From positions 72,554 through 136,553 of the forward strand of contig JAEZUY010000021.1 in the NCBI GenBank assembly GCA_023420895.1: a stretch of 64,000 bases of DNA, given 5' to 3'. The translations under genes and the position numbers were made by a program. Of the stretch, positions 54,099-63,398 are shown in pieces. A model generated the notes under the pieces. That model saw only the letters and a list, made by a program, of their open reading frames with translations, did no database searches and was not told the DNA's origin. The stretch comes from Bacillota bacterium. GTDB taxonomy: Bacteria > Bacillota > Clostridia > Tissierellales > Gottschalkiaceae. How positions within the stretch are numbered: the first letter of the stretch is position 1; each line of letters starts with the position of its first letter.

Positions 54099-55292
54099 CT
54101 ATTTTACAAGGCTTAGAGTTTCTCTAGCTATCATAAGCTCTTCGTTTGTAGGAACTACAAGAACTGCAACTTTTGAGTCTTCTGTACTTATTATCATATC
54201 TTCTCCTCTTTTGCTGTTCTTTTCGTCGTCTATCTTAACTCCAAGATATTCAAGTCCTTTACATACGAATTCTCTGTCTTCTTTAGAGTTTTCTCCAACT
54301 CCTGCAGTGAATACTATAGCATCCACACCGTTCATTAGAGCTGTATATGCTCCAACATATTTAAGAACTGAGTTTTTGAAAAGCTTAAGAGCAAGAGCCG
54401 CTCTTTCATTTCCTTCTTCAGCTGCAGTTTCAACGTCTCTGAAGTCGCTGCTAACGCCTGAAACTCCTAGAACTCCTGATTTTTTATTCATAAGGTCGCT
54501 CATTTCTGAAGAGTTAAGGTCTTCTTTCTCCATCACGAAAGGCACTATTGCAGGATCTATATCTCCACATCTAGTTCCCATTACAACACCTTCAAGAGGA
54601 GTGAATCCCATACTAGTGTCTAAACATTTCCCGTCTTTAACAGCTGATATACTTGATCCGTTTCCAAGGTGGCAAGTTATCATTTTTATATCTTTAAGAT
54701 CTTTTCCAAGAAGTTCTGCAGCACGGTGTGAAACGTAGTTGTGTGAAGTTCCGTGTGCTCCGTATCTTCTTATCGCGTATTTTTCATATAGCTCGTAAGG
54801 AAGCGCGTATATGTACGACTCTTCCGGCATAGTCTGATGGAAAGCTGTATCGAATACTGCTACCATAGGCACATCAGGCATTATTTCCTGGCAAGCTTCT
54901 ATTCCCATTATATTTGGCGGGTTGTGAAGAGGTGCTATATCTATACACTCTTTTATTCCTTCCATAACTTCGTCAGTTATAACTTCAGACTTAGTGAAGT
55001 TTTCTCCACCGTGAACAACTCTGTGTCCAACAGCTCCGATTTCGTCCATTGAGCCTATAGCTCCGATTTCTTTGTCAGCAAGAGCGTCTATAACTATTGC
55101 TAAAGCTTCCTTGTGGTTAGGCATAGGTTTTTCTATTATAACTTTTTCCTTTCCTGTAACCTCGTGCTTTATTCTAGATCCTTCGATTCCTATTCTCTCT
55201 GCTAGACCTTTCGCAAGTTCTTCTTCATTGTTCATGTCTATAAGCTGATATTTTAGAGATGAAGAACCGCAGTTTATAACTAATATATTCAT
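54099..55292 (-). CDS. ackA: Acetate kinase
   Basis: Converts acetyl phosphate and ADP to acetate and ATP, the energy-yielding end of fermentation. 397 aa, family standard. [13 protein letters not shown] near 7-19, [16 protein letters not shown] near 145-160, [28 protein letters not shown] near 203-219, and GVGENS. Its phosphotransacetylase partner is not in the window. Divergent from tmcAL. Confidence 0.98.
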   Translation of the reverse strand: MNILVINCGSSSLKYQLIDMNNEEELAKGLAERIGIEGSRIKHEVTGKEKVIIEKPMPNHKEALAIVIDALADKEIGAIGSMDEIGAVGHRVVHGGENFTKSEVITDEVMEGIKECIDIAPLHNPPNIMGIEACQEIMPDVPMVAVFDTAFHQTMPEESYIYALPYELYEKYAIRRYGAHGTSHNYVSHRAAELLGKDLKDIKMITCHLGNGSSISAVKDGKCLDTSMGFTPLEGVVMGTRCGDIDPAIVPFVMEKEDLNSSEMSDLMNKKSGVLGVSGVSSDFRDVETAAEEGNERAALALKLFKNSVLKYVGAYTALMNGVDAIVFTAGVGENSKEDREFVCKGLEYLGVKIDDEKNSKRGEDMIISTEDSKVAVLVVPTNEELMIARETLSLVK

Positions 55293-55476
55293 TCAAACAT
55301 CCTCCTTAAACTTCTATATAATTTTATGATATTATAGTTACAGGAAAAAAGCAACAGCCATAAAGCCGATTTTGACAATAAAAAACGGGGCTTTTAAAAC
55401 TTTAAGAAAAGTCCATATTTTCATAATATAAACTTAACCGCATTAAAATAAAAAAAGTCTTGAAAGGAAATAAAAA

Positions 55477-56778
55477 ATGAATACAGCTGGAATAATTGCA
55501 GAATACAATCCGTTCCACAACGGACATATATACAATATAGAAAAAGCTAAAGAAAAAACCGGTGCAGATTATACGATAGTAATCATGAGCGGAAACTTCG
55601 TTCAGAGAGGTGAGGCGGCAATAACAGACAAATGGAAAAGAGCCGAAGCGGCCGTAAATAACGGAGCCGACCTCGTAATAGAGCTTCCATTCGTTTACGC
55701 CTCCCAGACCGCTGAAATCTTCTCCTCAGGCGCTGTAAAGATACTGGATTCACTGAAAGTCTGCAGCTTTTTAGCATTCGGCTCAGAAGCCGAAGATTTA
55801 GAAGAATTAAAAAAAGTTTCAGAAATTCTGGCAGAAGAGCCCGATGACTACAGAGAAATTATCAGGTCGCTTCTCAAGAAAGGAGTCAGTTTTCCAGAAG
55901 CCAGAGAAAAAGCTCTGAGAGAAAAAATAGGAGAAGCGGCAGATACAGTTTCACATCCTAACAATATCCTGGCTGCTGAATATATGAAGACTCTTATGAA
56001 ATTAAAAAGCAGTATGACACCTGTGAATATAAAGAGAACTACTGACTACAGCTCTGAAGAGATTGCCGGAAATTTTGCTTCAGCAACAGCTGTAAGAACT
56101 GAAATAATAAAAATAGCCGACAGACTGAATTCTGAAAAAACTCAAAAAACAGACTCCTTTATAGACACTCTAGAAATGAGTCCAGCCGGTCACACAATTC
56201 CGAAGGATACATTCAGGGGAATGACAGAGTTCTACAGAGACAATAACGGCTTTATTAAAAATACAGATATATTCAGTGTATTTCTTTCTGACTTTATCAG
56301 ATTCGGGACTGAAGAAAATATTTTTGACATGGATAAAGATATGATAAACAGAATAGAAAATATAATTTCAGGCAAGATAAAAATCTCTTCTGATTCTGAA
56401 CATCTCTCTTCAGAAAATATAATGAAAGAGATAAAAACTAAAAACTATACCCAGACTAGAATAAACAGAGCGATTCTGAACTCAGTCTTTAAGATTACAG
56501 ATTCAGATATGGAAGAATTCAAAAATCATATTCCGGGCTATATAAGAATTCTGGGAACCAATAAGAATGGATTTAAAATAATAAATGAAATAAAGAAAAA
56601 TTCCGATATCGAAATAATAAACAGATTTTCAGATATAAAAAAACTTAAAGGGACAGACAGAAAAATGCTGGAAATAGAAAAAACTGCAACCGATATGTAC
56701 TTCTATCTTCTCTCAAAATATTCTGGAGAAATAATATACAATGCGGACTATAAGAAAAGTCCTTATATAAAAAAATAG
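55477..56778 (+). CDS. tmcAL: tRNA(Met) cytidine acetate ligase TmcAL
   Basis: Makes N4-acetylcytidine at the wobble of elongator tRNA-Met from acetate and ATP. 433 aa. Nucleotidyltransferase core with GIIAEYNPFHNGH at 5-17, VIMSGNFVQRGEAAI, KWKRAEAAVNNGADLVIELP, then the tRNA-binding C-terminal region. Formerly YlbM. ATG behind GAAAGGAA. Placing beside ackA, an acetate-forming enzyme, is common in Firmicutes, perhaps by chance of synteny. Confidence 0.95.
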   Translation: MNTAGIIAEYNPFHNGHIYNIEKAKEKTGADYTIVIMSGNFVQRGEAAITDKWKRAEAAVNNGADLVIELPFVYASQTAEIFSSGAVKILDSLKVCSFLAFGSEAEDLEELKKVSEILAEEPDDYREIIRSLLKKGVSFPEAREKALREKIGEAADTVSHPNNILAAEYMKTLMKLKSSMTPVNIKRTTDYSSEEIAGNFASATAVRTEIIKIADRLNSEKTQKTDSFIDTLEMSPAGHTIPKDTFRGMTEFYRDNNGFIKNTDIFSVFLSDFIRFGTEENIFDMDKDMINRIENIISGKIKISSDSEHLSSENIMKEIKTKNYTQTRINRAILNSVFKITDSDMEEFKNHIPGYIRILGTNKNGFKIINEIKKNSDIEIINRFSDIKKLKGTDRKMLEIEKTATDMYFYLLSKYSGEIIYNADYKKSPYIKK

Positions 56779-56792
56779 ATTCAGTAAAAATA

Positions 56793-56827
56793 AAAGAGAG
56801 TACCTGATAAAATCCGGCACTCTCTTT
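56793..56827. terminator. Bidirectional terminator between convergent genes
   Basis: AAAGAGAGTACC pairs (one mismatch) with GGCACTCTCTTT, followed by T-rich sequence in both directions, between tmcAL and the coiled-coil gene. Confidence 0.82.
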
Positions 56828-56869
56828 CTATATTTAAATTTAGGATAAAATGTTCTCTTTCAAAACGCA

Positions 56870-57328
56870 CTATTTAAGCTGCTGTTTGTTTTCCTGAACT
56901 CCCATGTAGATATCTTCTATATCTGCTCTCAGTTCACTAAGCTTAGTTTCAACGTTTGTAAGAATTTCATCAGCATAATCTATTGATCCGCCTCTTATCT
57001 TCTCTGCAGCAAGTTTAGCTTTTTCTTCTATCTTTCTTGCTCTCTCTTCAGCTTCTCTAACTATTGTAGCATCGCTTACTCTCTTTTCAGCGTACATTTC
57101 AGCATCGTTTCTAAGCTGTTTAGCTTCCTGTTTAGCTTCATTTATAATTCTCTGTTTTTCAATATTTACAAGCTCAGCTTCTTCTATTTCTTTTGGAAGC
57201 TCTGCTCTTATTTCATTTATAATATCAAGCATATCATCTTTTTCAACCATTACTTTTCTTGAAAAAGGCACTGCCGATCCTTCTTGTAAAATACTTTCCA
57301 TTTCTTCTAAAAGCTCCATAGTTTTCAT
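56870..57328 (-). CDS. Coiled-coil protein of unknown function
   Basis: 152 aa, soluble, almost entirely helical and rich in Glu, Ala, Lys and Arg, with a heptad pattern from about 45 to 120. Resembles V-ATPase subunit G/H-like or DivIVA-like proteins often found next to coaD in Clostridia. LLEEMESILQEGSAVPFSRKVMV at the N terminus is conserved in that group as I recall. Stops at 56870, 12 bases after coaD. Function is not known. Confidence 0.7.
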   Translation of the reverse strand: MKTMELLEEMESILQEGSAVPFSRKVMVEKDDMLDIINEIRAELPKEIEEAELVNIEKQRIINEAKQEAKQLRNDAEMYAEKRVSDATIVREAEERARKIEEKAKLAAEKIRGGSIDYADEILTNVETKLSELRADIEDIYMGVQENKQQLK

Positions 57329-57340
57329 CGGATAATCCTC

Positions 57341-57814
57341 CTAACCAAATTTTTTGTTTAAAGCTTCAAGCACCACATTCGGCACTAACCCGCTGACATC
57401 TCCCCCGAAAGAAGAAACTTCTTTCACTATACTGGAACTCAAGAACGAATAATTCTTGTTCGCAATAAGGAAAATTGTCTCCAGATCTTCGTAAAGACTC
57501 TGATTTATAAGAGCCATCTGCATCTCATATTCGAAATCGGTAACAGCTCTAAGTCCTCTGACTATAAGTTTTGCATCTTTCTTCTTCGCATATTCTATCA
57601 GAAGTCCAGAAAATGCATCTACTTCAATATTATCATACTTTTCAAGAGACCTTTCGATAAGTTCAACTCTCTCTTCAACAGTAAAAAGCGTATTCTTAGA
57701 AGAATTATTAAGCACCGCTACTATCACCTTATCAAATTTTTGGCTGCATCTCTCTATTATGTCTATATGTCCGTTAGTAATCGGATCGAAACTTCCTGGA
57801 TATATTACAGTCAT
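57341..57814 (-). CDS. coaD: Phosphopantetheine adenylyltransferase
   Basis: Penultimate step of coenzyme A synthesis. 157 aa, standard length. YPGSFDPITNGHIDIIERC at 5-23 (the nucleotidyl-transferase H-x-G-H type), AVLNNSSKNTLFTVEER, and the C-terminal LSSSIVKEVSSFGGDVSGLVP. Follows rsmD by 14 bases, the usual order rsmD-coaD. Confidence 0.98.
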   Translation of the reverse strand: MTVIYPGSFDPITNGHIDIIERCSQKFDKVIVAVLNNSSKNTLFTVEERVELIERSLEKYDNIEVDAFSGLLIEYAKKKDAKLIVRGLRAVTDFEYEMQMALINQSLYEDLETIFLIANKNYSFLSSSIVKEVSSFGGDVSGLVPNVVLEALNKKFG

Positions 57815-57828
57815 CTTATTCCTACTTC

Positions 57829-58380
57829 CTACGAATATTTCCTGAAAAAAGTGATTCCGGTAGAACCGTACTTTCTGCTGTCTATATTTTCAAGCCCTTT
57901 ATATTCCTCAAACTCCAGTCCGTCCTCATGTTCAACGATTACCAGAGCTCCTTCGTTCAGAATATCGGCTTCAGATATTTTCTCAAGAACCTCTTCAGCA
58001 ATCCCCCTTTTATAAGGCGGATCTAAGAAAATATAGTCAAACTTTTTTCTTTTTCTGCTGAGAATATCTATAGACTTTAAAACATCGTTCTTATAGACAT
58101 AAGTGCAGTCCTCGACTCTGCATTTCTTTATATTCTCCTTTATAACGGATACAGATTCTGCGCTGCTGTCTATAAAATAAGCTTCCTCTGCACCTCTGCT
58201 CAGGAACTCAAGTCCAACGTTTCCAGAACCCGCAAACAAATCGAGAACCTTTGAAGTGCTTTCTATATAGCCCAGTATACTGAAAAGAGATTCCTTCACT
58301 CTGTCAGATGTCGGTCTCGTGTCAGTACCTTTAGGCGCTCTCAGTTTAAAACCTCTCATTTCACCTGAAATTATTCTCAT
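57829..58380 (-). CDS. rsmD: 16S rRNA (guanine-966-N2)-methyltransferase
   Basis: SAM-dependent methylation of 16S rRNA. 183 aa from ATG 58380 (GGAG upstream). MRIISGEMRGFKLRAPKG, RPTSDRVKESLFSIL, the SAM loop LDLFAGSGNVGLEFLSRGA and the catalytic FLDPPY near 127. The accessory island begins directly upstream. Confidence 0.96.
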   Translation of the reverse strand: MRIISGEMRGFKLRAPKGTDTRPTSDRVKESLFSILGYIESTSKVLDLFAGSGNVGLEFLSRGAEEAYFIDSSAESVSVIKENIKKCRVEDCTYVYKNDVLKSIDILSRKRKKFDYIFLDPPYKRGIAEEVLEKISEADILNEGALVIVEHEDGLEFEEYKGLENIDSRKYGSTGITFFRKYS

Positions 58381-58510
58381 GTAAAAAAACTCCATTTAAT
58401 TATATTTCTGAGATATATTTTATCAGATAGCGGGAGTTTAAGCAATTGTATAGGGGAAAATAGGGTGAAAATGTTAATGGGAATGCTTAATTAATCTTCA
58501 TATTTAAAAA

Positions 58511-59062
58511 TTATATATTCCAAATAAATTTAGATACATCTTTAACATCCTTTTTTGTTGTAAGTTCCAATAGTAATCTATCATCATTTAGATAAAAAGT
58601 AACATGACTATATTCATCATATTCATTTTTATTGGTTTTTCCTAAAAATTCAGAATATTTATTTATATATTCATATGGCATAAACAAAACTTTATCTTTA
58701 CAAGAAAAAATCGCATAGTACTTGTCACATCCTGGATAATTTTCTAAAACAAAAGTATTGTGCATAAAATAAAAATAATCATAACTAAATATATTTCTTT
58801 TTCTTTTATTGTGATATTTTGATTTTCTTATAATAAATCCTAAACTTCCATCTTCTGTTTTATAAAATACTTTTTTCTTTGAATCTCCTTTTATAAGATT
58901 TATATTAAATTTCTTTTCTATTGCTTTAACAATCTCTGATATATCTAAATCCTCTTTAATATTCACTTTTTGTTCATTCTCTTTCTTATTATGAGAATCA
59001 TTTTTTTTATAGTCATAGAAATTTATCGTTGAGTATATATAGTTTAAGAATAAATCTATCAT
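58511..59062 (-). CDS. C-terminal fragment of a DUF262/DUF1524 (GmrSD-like) gene, cut off by a stop codon
   Basis: 183 aa, very AT-rich. It lies in the same frame as the DUF262 gene upstream; the 22 codons between (59063-59128) are open and encode sequence that continues the DUF1524 end (a run ending FCNKRFEKMIDLF), so one TAA at 59129-59131 divides the two. ATG 59062 has no ribosome binding site. KYYAIFSCKDKVLFMPYEYI and SHVTFYLNDDRLLLEL resemble a small C-terminal domain seen in GmrSD-type proteins, from memory. Most likely the tail of a nonsense-interrupted gene; readthrough is possible. Confidence 0.6.
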   Translation of the reverse strand: MIDLFLNYIYSTINFYDYKKNDSHNKKENEQKVNIKEDLDISEIVKAIEKKFNINLIKGDSKKKVFYKTEDGSLGFIIRKSKYHNKRKRNIFSYDYFYFMHNTFVLENYPGCDKYYAIFSCKDKVLFMPYEYINKYSEFLGKTNKNEYDEYSHVTFYLNDDRLLLELTTKKDVKDVSKFIWNI

Positions 59063-59128
59063 TTTTTCAAATCTTTTATTACAAAAATCTAAATATTTTT
59101 TTTCTAAGTTTTCAAAACCATTTATTCC

Positions 59129-60892
59129 TTAATAACATTCGTCCATCCAATTTAAATCTTCTTTTTTAATGAATAAATACTTTTCTTCTAGTCTTTGTAT
59201 ATTTTTTATATTTTTGTCTTGATATATATTTTTGTCTTTCTTTTTTCTATTTATAGAATCTGGCAAGTAACACAAATTAGCTATTGTACTAATTGGAAGA
59301 CCTTTTTCTTCAACTTTTAATCTTGAAAGTATCTTTTTCATCTGCGCTTTAGGTGCTATATGTTCAATATCAAATTTTTTTTCAGATAGCTGATCTTCAG
59401 CTGTAAATATGCTTAAATATATAGAATTCAGTATCACGATATCTTCACTTTTAGGACTTGCTACTTTTGAGTTTTCTTTTCTTTCCAATGTTTTTTTATA
59501 ATAACTTTTTAATTCGAGTTCCCATGACTCTCTACTTATATCAGATAATAGTCTATCTTCTTTACTGATATTATATATCTTAGATGTTCCTCCTTCACTC
59601 CAGTAATTTGTAATGGTATCGTATATATAGTAATGTAAAATATTTAGTCTTAATTTATTTTTTAATTTAATCCAATTATCTGAATATTCTTCATACATAC
59701 CATCTCTATACATATATTTAAATACTGAAGAAATCATGGAAAGTATCATGTACTTTGAATGTAGGGGCTTCTTTCTATTTCTCTTATTGGACTTAAAATT
59801 AAATATTGGTGAAATACTATTTTTAACAAATTTTATCGAATCAATTAAAGCTTTTTCAAATGCATTTATATCTATTTTTTCTAAGTTTTTATAAAGCTCT
59901 TTTATTTTATTAGATTCATTTAAACAAGCATTTACTAATTCAAACCCTAATGGATTTATTTGATCATCCTTAAAGGATAAATTAAATGCTAATATATCAT
60001 ATTCATTAACTAAAAATTTACTTAATCCAAATAGATATTCAAAACAACTTAACTCTTTATTTTCAATCATTTTATTTCTATCATAATCTTGAACTCTAAA
60101 ACCATTTTTTATTAAAGAATCATATTTTTTTGATACTTGTTCTATTATTTTCTCATTATTTACAATTAATTTATTATTGGTTGGCCATGAAGCTGCATAT
60201 ATTTCATATATATCTAATGGTGTTCCTTGTGAATTTATTCTGTCGAATATTTCTGGCAGATTATCTTGATTTCCACTATATATTATTATAGGTATAACAG
60301 ATCTAGATATTTCTTCATAAGTTTCTTTTATTTCAGAATAAAAATTACTTACTAAATCCATAAGTTTAACTCTTCTATCACTTGAAAGATTGAAATCTTT
60401 TGGAATTATATTTTCCTCTTTTAAAATCTTCTCCAATTCATTAGAAAAAACATAGAATTGTTTATTCATGCTGTAATCTTGATTTTGTTTTATTTCTTTT
60501 TCAATTTCTTCTCTAATTATCCTTTTCCCTTTTTCAGAATCTTTATAATTTTTAAATAAATTTGAAATTTCCCAAACTAGCTTATCTGGTATATTTGACA
60601 AGTCAAAATATTCTGTTGGATTGTTTCTATAATTTTTTATACAAGTTCCTCTTTGAAGACCATCTACTAGTATATATTTCTGTTTATTATTTTCTATTGT
60701 TTCATAAAATAACATTGTTCCTACAGGATATCCTTTTTTGAGAGAATCTATAAACTTTCTTTCTTGATTTTTATTCCAACATCCCCCTCGCTGAAATCTG
60801 GGAACTATTATACTTTTATTCTCTTTTTCTTTATTCTCTATTGCCAAAGCAATGCTATCTAATGTCCAATTTTCAACTACACATTTACCCAT
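59129..60892 (-). CDS. DUF262/DUF1524 (GmrSD-type) protein, C terminus interrupted by a stop
   Basis: 587 aa. N-terminal ParB-like DUF262 domain: PRFQRG at 31-36, WNKNQERKFIDSLKKGYPVG, and DGLQR at 77-81 (usually DGQQR), then FDRINSQGTPLDIYE. C-terminal DUF1524 HNH-like nuclease with H511-x2-P514 and N539...N548. Relatives form type IV restriction (GmrSD against modified phage DNA) or other defence. The frame stops at TAA 59129, but coding continues in frame for 206 codons. Codon use is AT-rich, unlike the housekeeping genes. ATG 60892 behind AGAGGTGTG. Confidence 0.85.
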   Translation of the reverse strand: MGKCVVENWTLDSIALAIENKEKENKSIIVPRFQRGGCWNKNQERKFIDSLKKGYPVGTMLFYETIENNKQKYILVDGLQRGTCIKNYRNNPTEYFDLSNIPDKLVWEISNLFKNYKDSEKGKRIIREEIEKEIKQNQDYSMNKQFYVFSNELEKILKEENIIPKDFNLSSDRRVKLMDLVSNFYSEIKETYEEISRSVIPIIIYSGNQDNLPEIFDRINSQGTPLDIYEIYAASWPTNNKLIVNNEKIIEQVSKKYDSLIKNGFRVQDYDRNKMIENKELSCFEYLFGLSKFLVNEYDILAFNLSFKDDQINPLGFELVNACLNESNKIKELYKNLEKIDINAFEKALIDSIKFVKNSISPIFNFKSNKRNRKKPLHSKYMILSMISSVFKYMYRDGMYEEYSDNWIKLKNKLRLNILHYYIYDTITNYWSEGGTSKIYNISKEDRLLSDISRESWELELKSYYKKTLERKENSKVASPKSEDIVILNSIYLSIFTAEDQLSEKKFDIEHIAPKAQMKKILSRLKVEEKGLPISTIANLCYLPDSINRKKKDKNIYQDKNIKNIQRLEEKYLFIKKEDLNWMDECY

Positions 60893-61034
60893 TTAATACA
60901 CACCTCTATATAACTATTCTAACTTATATATATAATTATAACAGTTAATTGCAGCGACACAATTCTTATATTAACAATGTATCGAATTTTCAGATAACTA
61001 AGAAAACTTATTACAAATATATTTTATATACTTT
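60893..61034. other. Gene-free, very AT-rich stretch
   Basis: Probable promoter region of the DUF262 gene. A TTGACA-like -35 is absent; no coding frame supportable. Confidence 0.4.
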
Positions 61035-61082
61035 AATTAGAACAAAAAAGGACAATTTAAATTGTCCTTTTTTGTTCTAATT
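61035..61082. terminator. 48-base perfect palindrome, terminator of the DUF2075 gene
   Basis: Arms of 24 bases (AATTAGAACAAAAAAGGACA and its complement to the centre) without a mismatch. The central stem GGACAATTTAAATTGTCC is followed by six T on each strand, so it can work as a bidirectional terminator after the stop at 61101. Its outer arms extend well beyond the usual size. Confidence 0.8.
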
Positions 61083-61100
61083 ATAATATTTAAATATTTT

Positions 61101-63041
61101 TTATTTTAAATTGTATTTTTCTTTTTCTTCAGCGGCTAATAGATTTTCATCATAAATATCATAATCTTCAGATTTATTAAGTCTGCTTTTAAAGTATTCC
61201 CTTAAAGGAATATCTTCAAAAAATATATAGCATCCTTTCTGTCCCCTGGACATAAGAGTTCTATAGGTATTTCTGATGATTTCATCCGATAGCTTTTCTG
61301 CTTTTTCAGGATTTTCTTTAAACATTTTCTTTATTCCAAAAAGAGATCTGTCTGTTTTTGCACGTTCAGTATAATCGGTTATAACTTTTCCATTTTCATA
61401 TCTTAAATCTTTTCCTACTATAACACCGACATAATCAAATTCAAGCCCTTGTGATGTGTGAATACATCCTACCTCATTTACAGAATTTTTATCAATCGCC
61501 CAAGTAGACGTATTCCCTAAATTCCAGCTCATTCCAAAATTATATTTATCAATTATTATGTCAGGAACTTCTGACTTATCTCTTGTCTTCTTTTCCCAAT
61601 TCCAACAGTACCCTGCTAACATTCTGGATTTATTATTAATTTCATTTTTTTCAAATATCATATCTCTTAAATCATTTGGGTTATCTATAACTCTAATATC
61701 ATACTTGAAATCAAATCCATCATAATTTGCAGTTTTTCTTATCCCTAAAACATCATCTAACCATGCTATATATCCATCAGAACCATTGCATCTGAATTGT
61801 GACTTTAATTCCATTATTTCATATTCTGCTTCTAGCTCATTTGAAAATCTGATTATTTCATCTATACTTCCATAATCATCTATATGAACTCTTTGTGATT
61901 CATCTATGAAGAAAATTGAAAATTTTGATCCTTTGATAATTTCTTTTATCTGATTTTCTCCTAAATTTTTAAACATTCCTAATTTCTCATTGAGTCTATG
62001 AGATTCATCTACTATTAAAGCATCATATTCATTATTAGATACTTCAGTATATGCACCTGAGCTTTTAAATAAATTTGTAATTCTGCTCTTCTTCATACTT
62101 CCACTTAATTTTGCAGAATATATTTCTCTAGGCGCTGCATTCTTAGTTACATACTGACAGACTAAATCATTAGCAGTTAAATCTACTAAAAGATTCACTG
62201 CAACAACAGATTTTCCTGTTCCTGGTCCTCCTTTAACTATTAAAACTCTCTTTTTTTCATCTTTAAATGACTTTAAAGCCAATTCTTTCGCAGATTCATA
62301 TACTATCTTCTGATCATCGAGCATCATAAATTCTTTGTTGCCTTTCAGCATATTTAAAAGAGCATCTTGCAAAGATTTAGAAGGCTTTATAATCCCATTT
62401 TCTATCTTATATATAGTTTCTCTATTATCTCCATATTTTATATTCTTCTTTATGAAGTCTCGTAAAAGATCTACTTCTCCTTTGACAAACGCAGGCGCTT
62501 TATCTAAGTAGTCCTTATAAGTATCAGATGTAAGTGCATCTGGATTAGTCTTTATATAGTTATGAAGATAAGCACACGGTTTTATTTTTATATTTTCCTC
62601 TTGAACCGCTTCATTATAATCTTCAATATGAACTCCATATGACCAGGCCTGATAAGATGGATGCGTTGTCTCTCTTATACCTCCTCCAAGATAGGTCTTT
62701 ATTATTCCATCTTTTCCTATTACTTCTTCTGCTTTTTCCCACTGTTTAAGTTCTACTATAACTGCAGAATTTTCATTTTCTTCATTATATCCTGATATTA
62801 TAAAGTCTACTCTCTTAGAAGTGCTTGGAATAACATACTCTATTGCTACACCCGAATTATCTGGAATTTCCATATCATTTAAAACTCTGTACATATAAAA
62901 CAATGAATTATCCCAGGATCTGATTTCATTTTTAGAAGTTCTTCCTATTTTTTCTTTGAATTCATCGTATATTTTTTCTGTCAAGACTTCCATATCGACA
63001 TCCTTTATAAATTCACTTTTTGTATTTTCATATATAAGCAT
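61101..63041 (-). CDS. DUF2075 superfamily-1-type helicase with N-terminal RecB-like nuclease domain
   Basis: 646 aa. N-terminal PD-(D/E)xK-like nuclease: D79, E97-L-K99 (ELK) and Q131-x3-Y135, the RecB-family pattern. Then the DUF2075 motor: Walker A GGPGTGKS at 271-278, DESHRLN as Walker B, FFIDESQRVH, SQFRCNGSDGYI, a GCIHTSQGLEFDYVGVI motif near 540 and the last YRTLMSRGQKGCYIF. Such fusions occur in defence islands; exact role is unknown. ATG 63041 behind AGAGGTG. Its stop is followed by the palindrome. Confidence 0.88.
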   Translation of the reverse strand: MLIYENTKSEFIKDVDMEVLTEKIYDEFKEKIGRTSKNEIRSWDNSLFYMYRVLNDMEIPDNSGVAIEYVIPSTSKRVDFIISGYNEENENSAVIVELKQWEKAEEVIGKDGIIKTYLGGGIRETTHPSYQAWSYGVHIEDYNEAVQEENIKIKPCAYLHNYIKTNPDALTSDTYKDYLDKAPAFVKGEVDLLRDFIKKNIKYGDNRETIYKIENGIIKPSKSLQDALLNMLKGNKEFMMLDDQKIVYESAKELALKSFKDEKKRVLIVKGGPGTGKSVVAVNLLVDLTANDLVCQYVTKNAAPREIYSAKLSGSMKKSRITNLFKSSGAYTEVSNNEYDALIVDESHRLNEKLGMFKNLGENQIKEIIKGSKFSIFFIDESQRVHIDDYGSIDEIIRFSNELEAEYEIMELKSQFRCNGSDGYIAWLDDVLGIRKTANYDGFDFKYDIRVIDNPNDLRDMIFEKNEINNKSRMLAGYCWNWEKKTRDKSEVPDIIIDKYNFGMSWNLGNTSTWAIDKNSVNEVGCIHTSQGLEFDYVGVIVGKDLRYENGKVITDYTERAKTDRSLFGIKKMFKENPEKAEKLSDEIIRNTYRTLMSRGQKGCYIFFEDIPLREYFKSRLNKSEDYDIYDENLLAAEEKEKYNLK

Positions 63042-63398
63042 TAAATCACCTCTTACTTATCCTAATACTTCTAAATAATATAAATATCTATTAAATACTG
63101 AGTTTGTTACTCTATGTCTATATAGTAAATATAAGTTCAAATAAATTCATTTCTACTTTACTTGAATCTATTCTATCATATATAAATGTGTCAATTCTAA
63201 ACAACTTGTTTAAAATATATTTTTAATTTCTTCATTATATAAAGATTACAGTGCTATTTTTCTACTAAATGATTAAATAAGGATCTGCCAGTTAATCTTT
63301 TATATGAATTCTGGATTGTATAACATTCGTTTAACTTCTATTTGTTAAAATAGATATATGTATATTCTATATTCATAAAAGAAAGGAGCTTTCTAGCT
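63042..63398. other. Gene-free stretch at the right edge of the island
   Basis: Divergent promoter region for the DUF2075 gene (minus) and the dehydrogenase (plus). Very AT-rich. I see no tRNA, hairpin with T-tract or insertion-element end. Confidence 0.45.

Noticed and set aside
54010..54738. 242-aa plus-strand open frame
   Set aside because: Lies antisense to ackA, is Ser/Phe/Leu-rich in the way reverse frames of AGA/GAA-rich genes are, and has no convincing start context.
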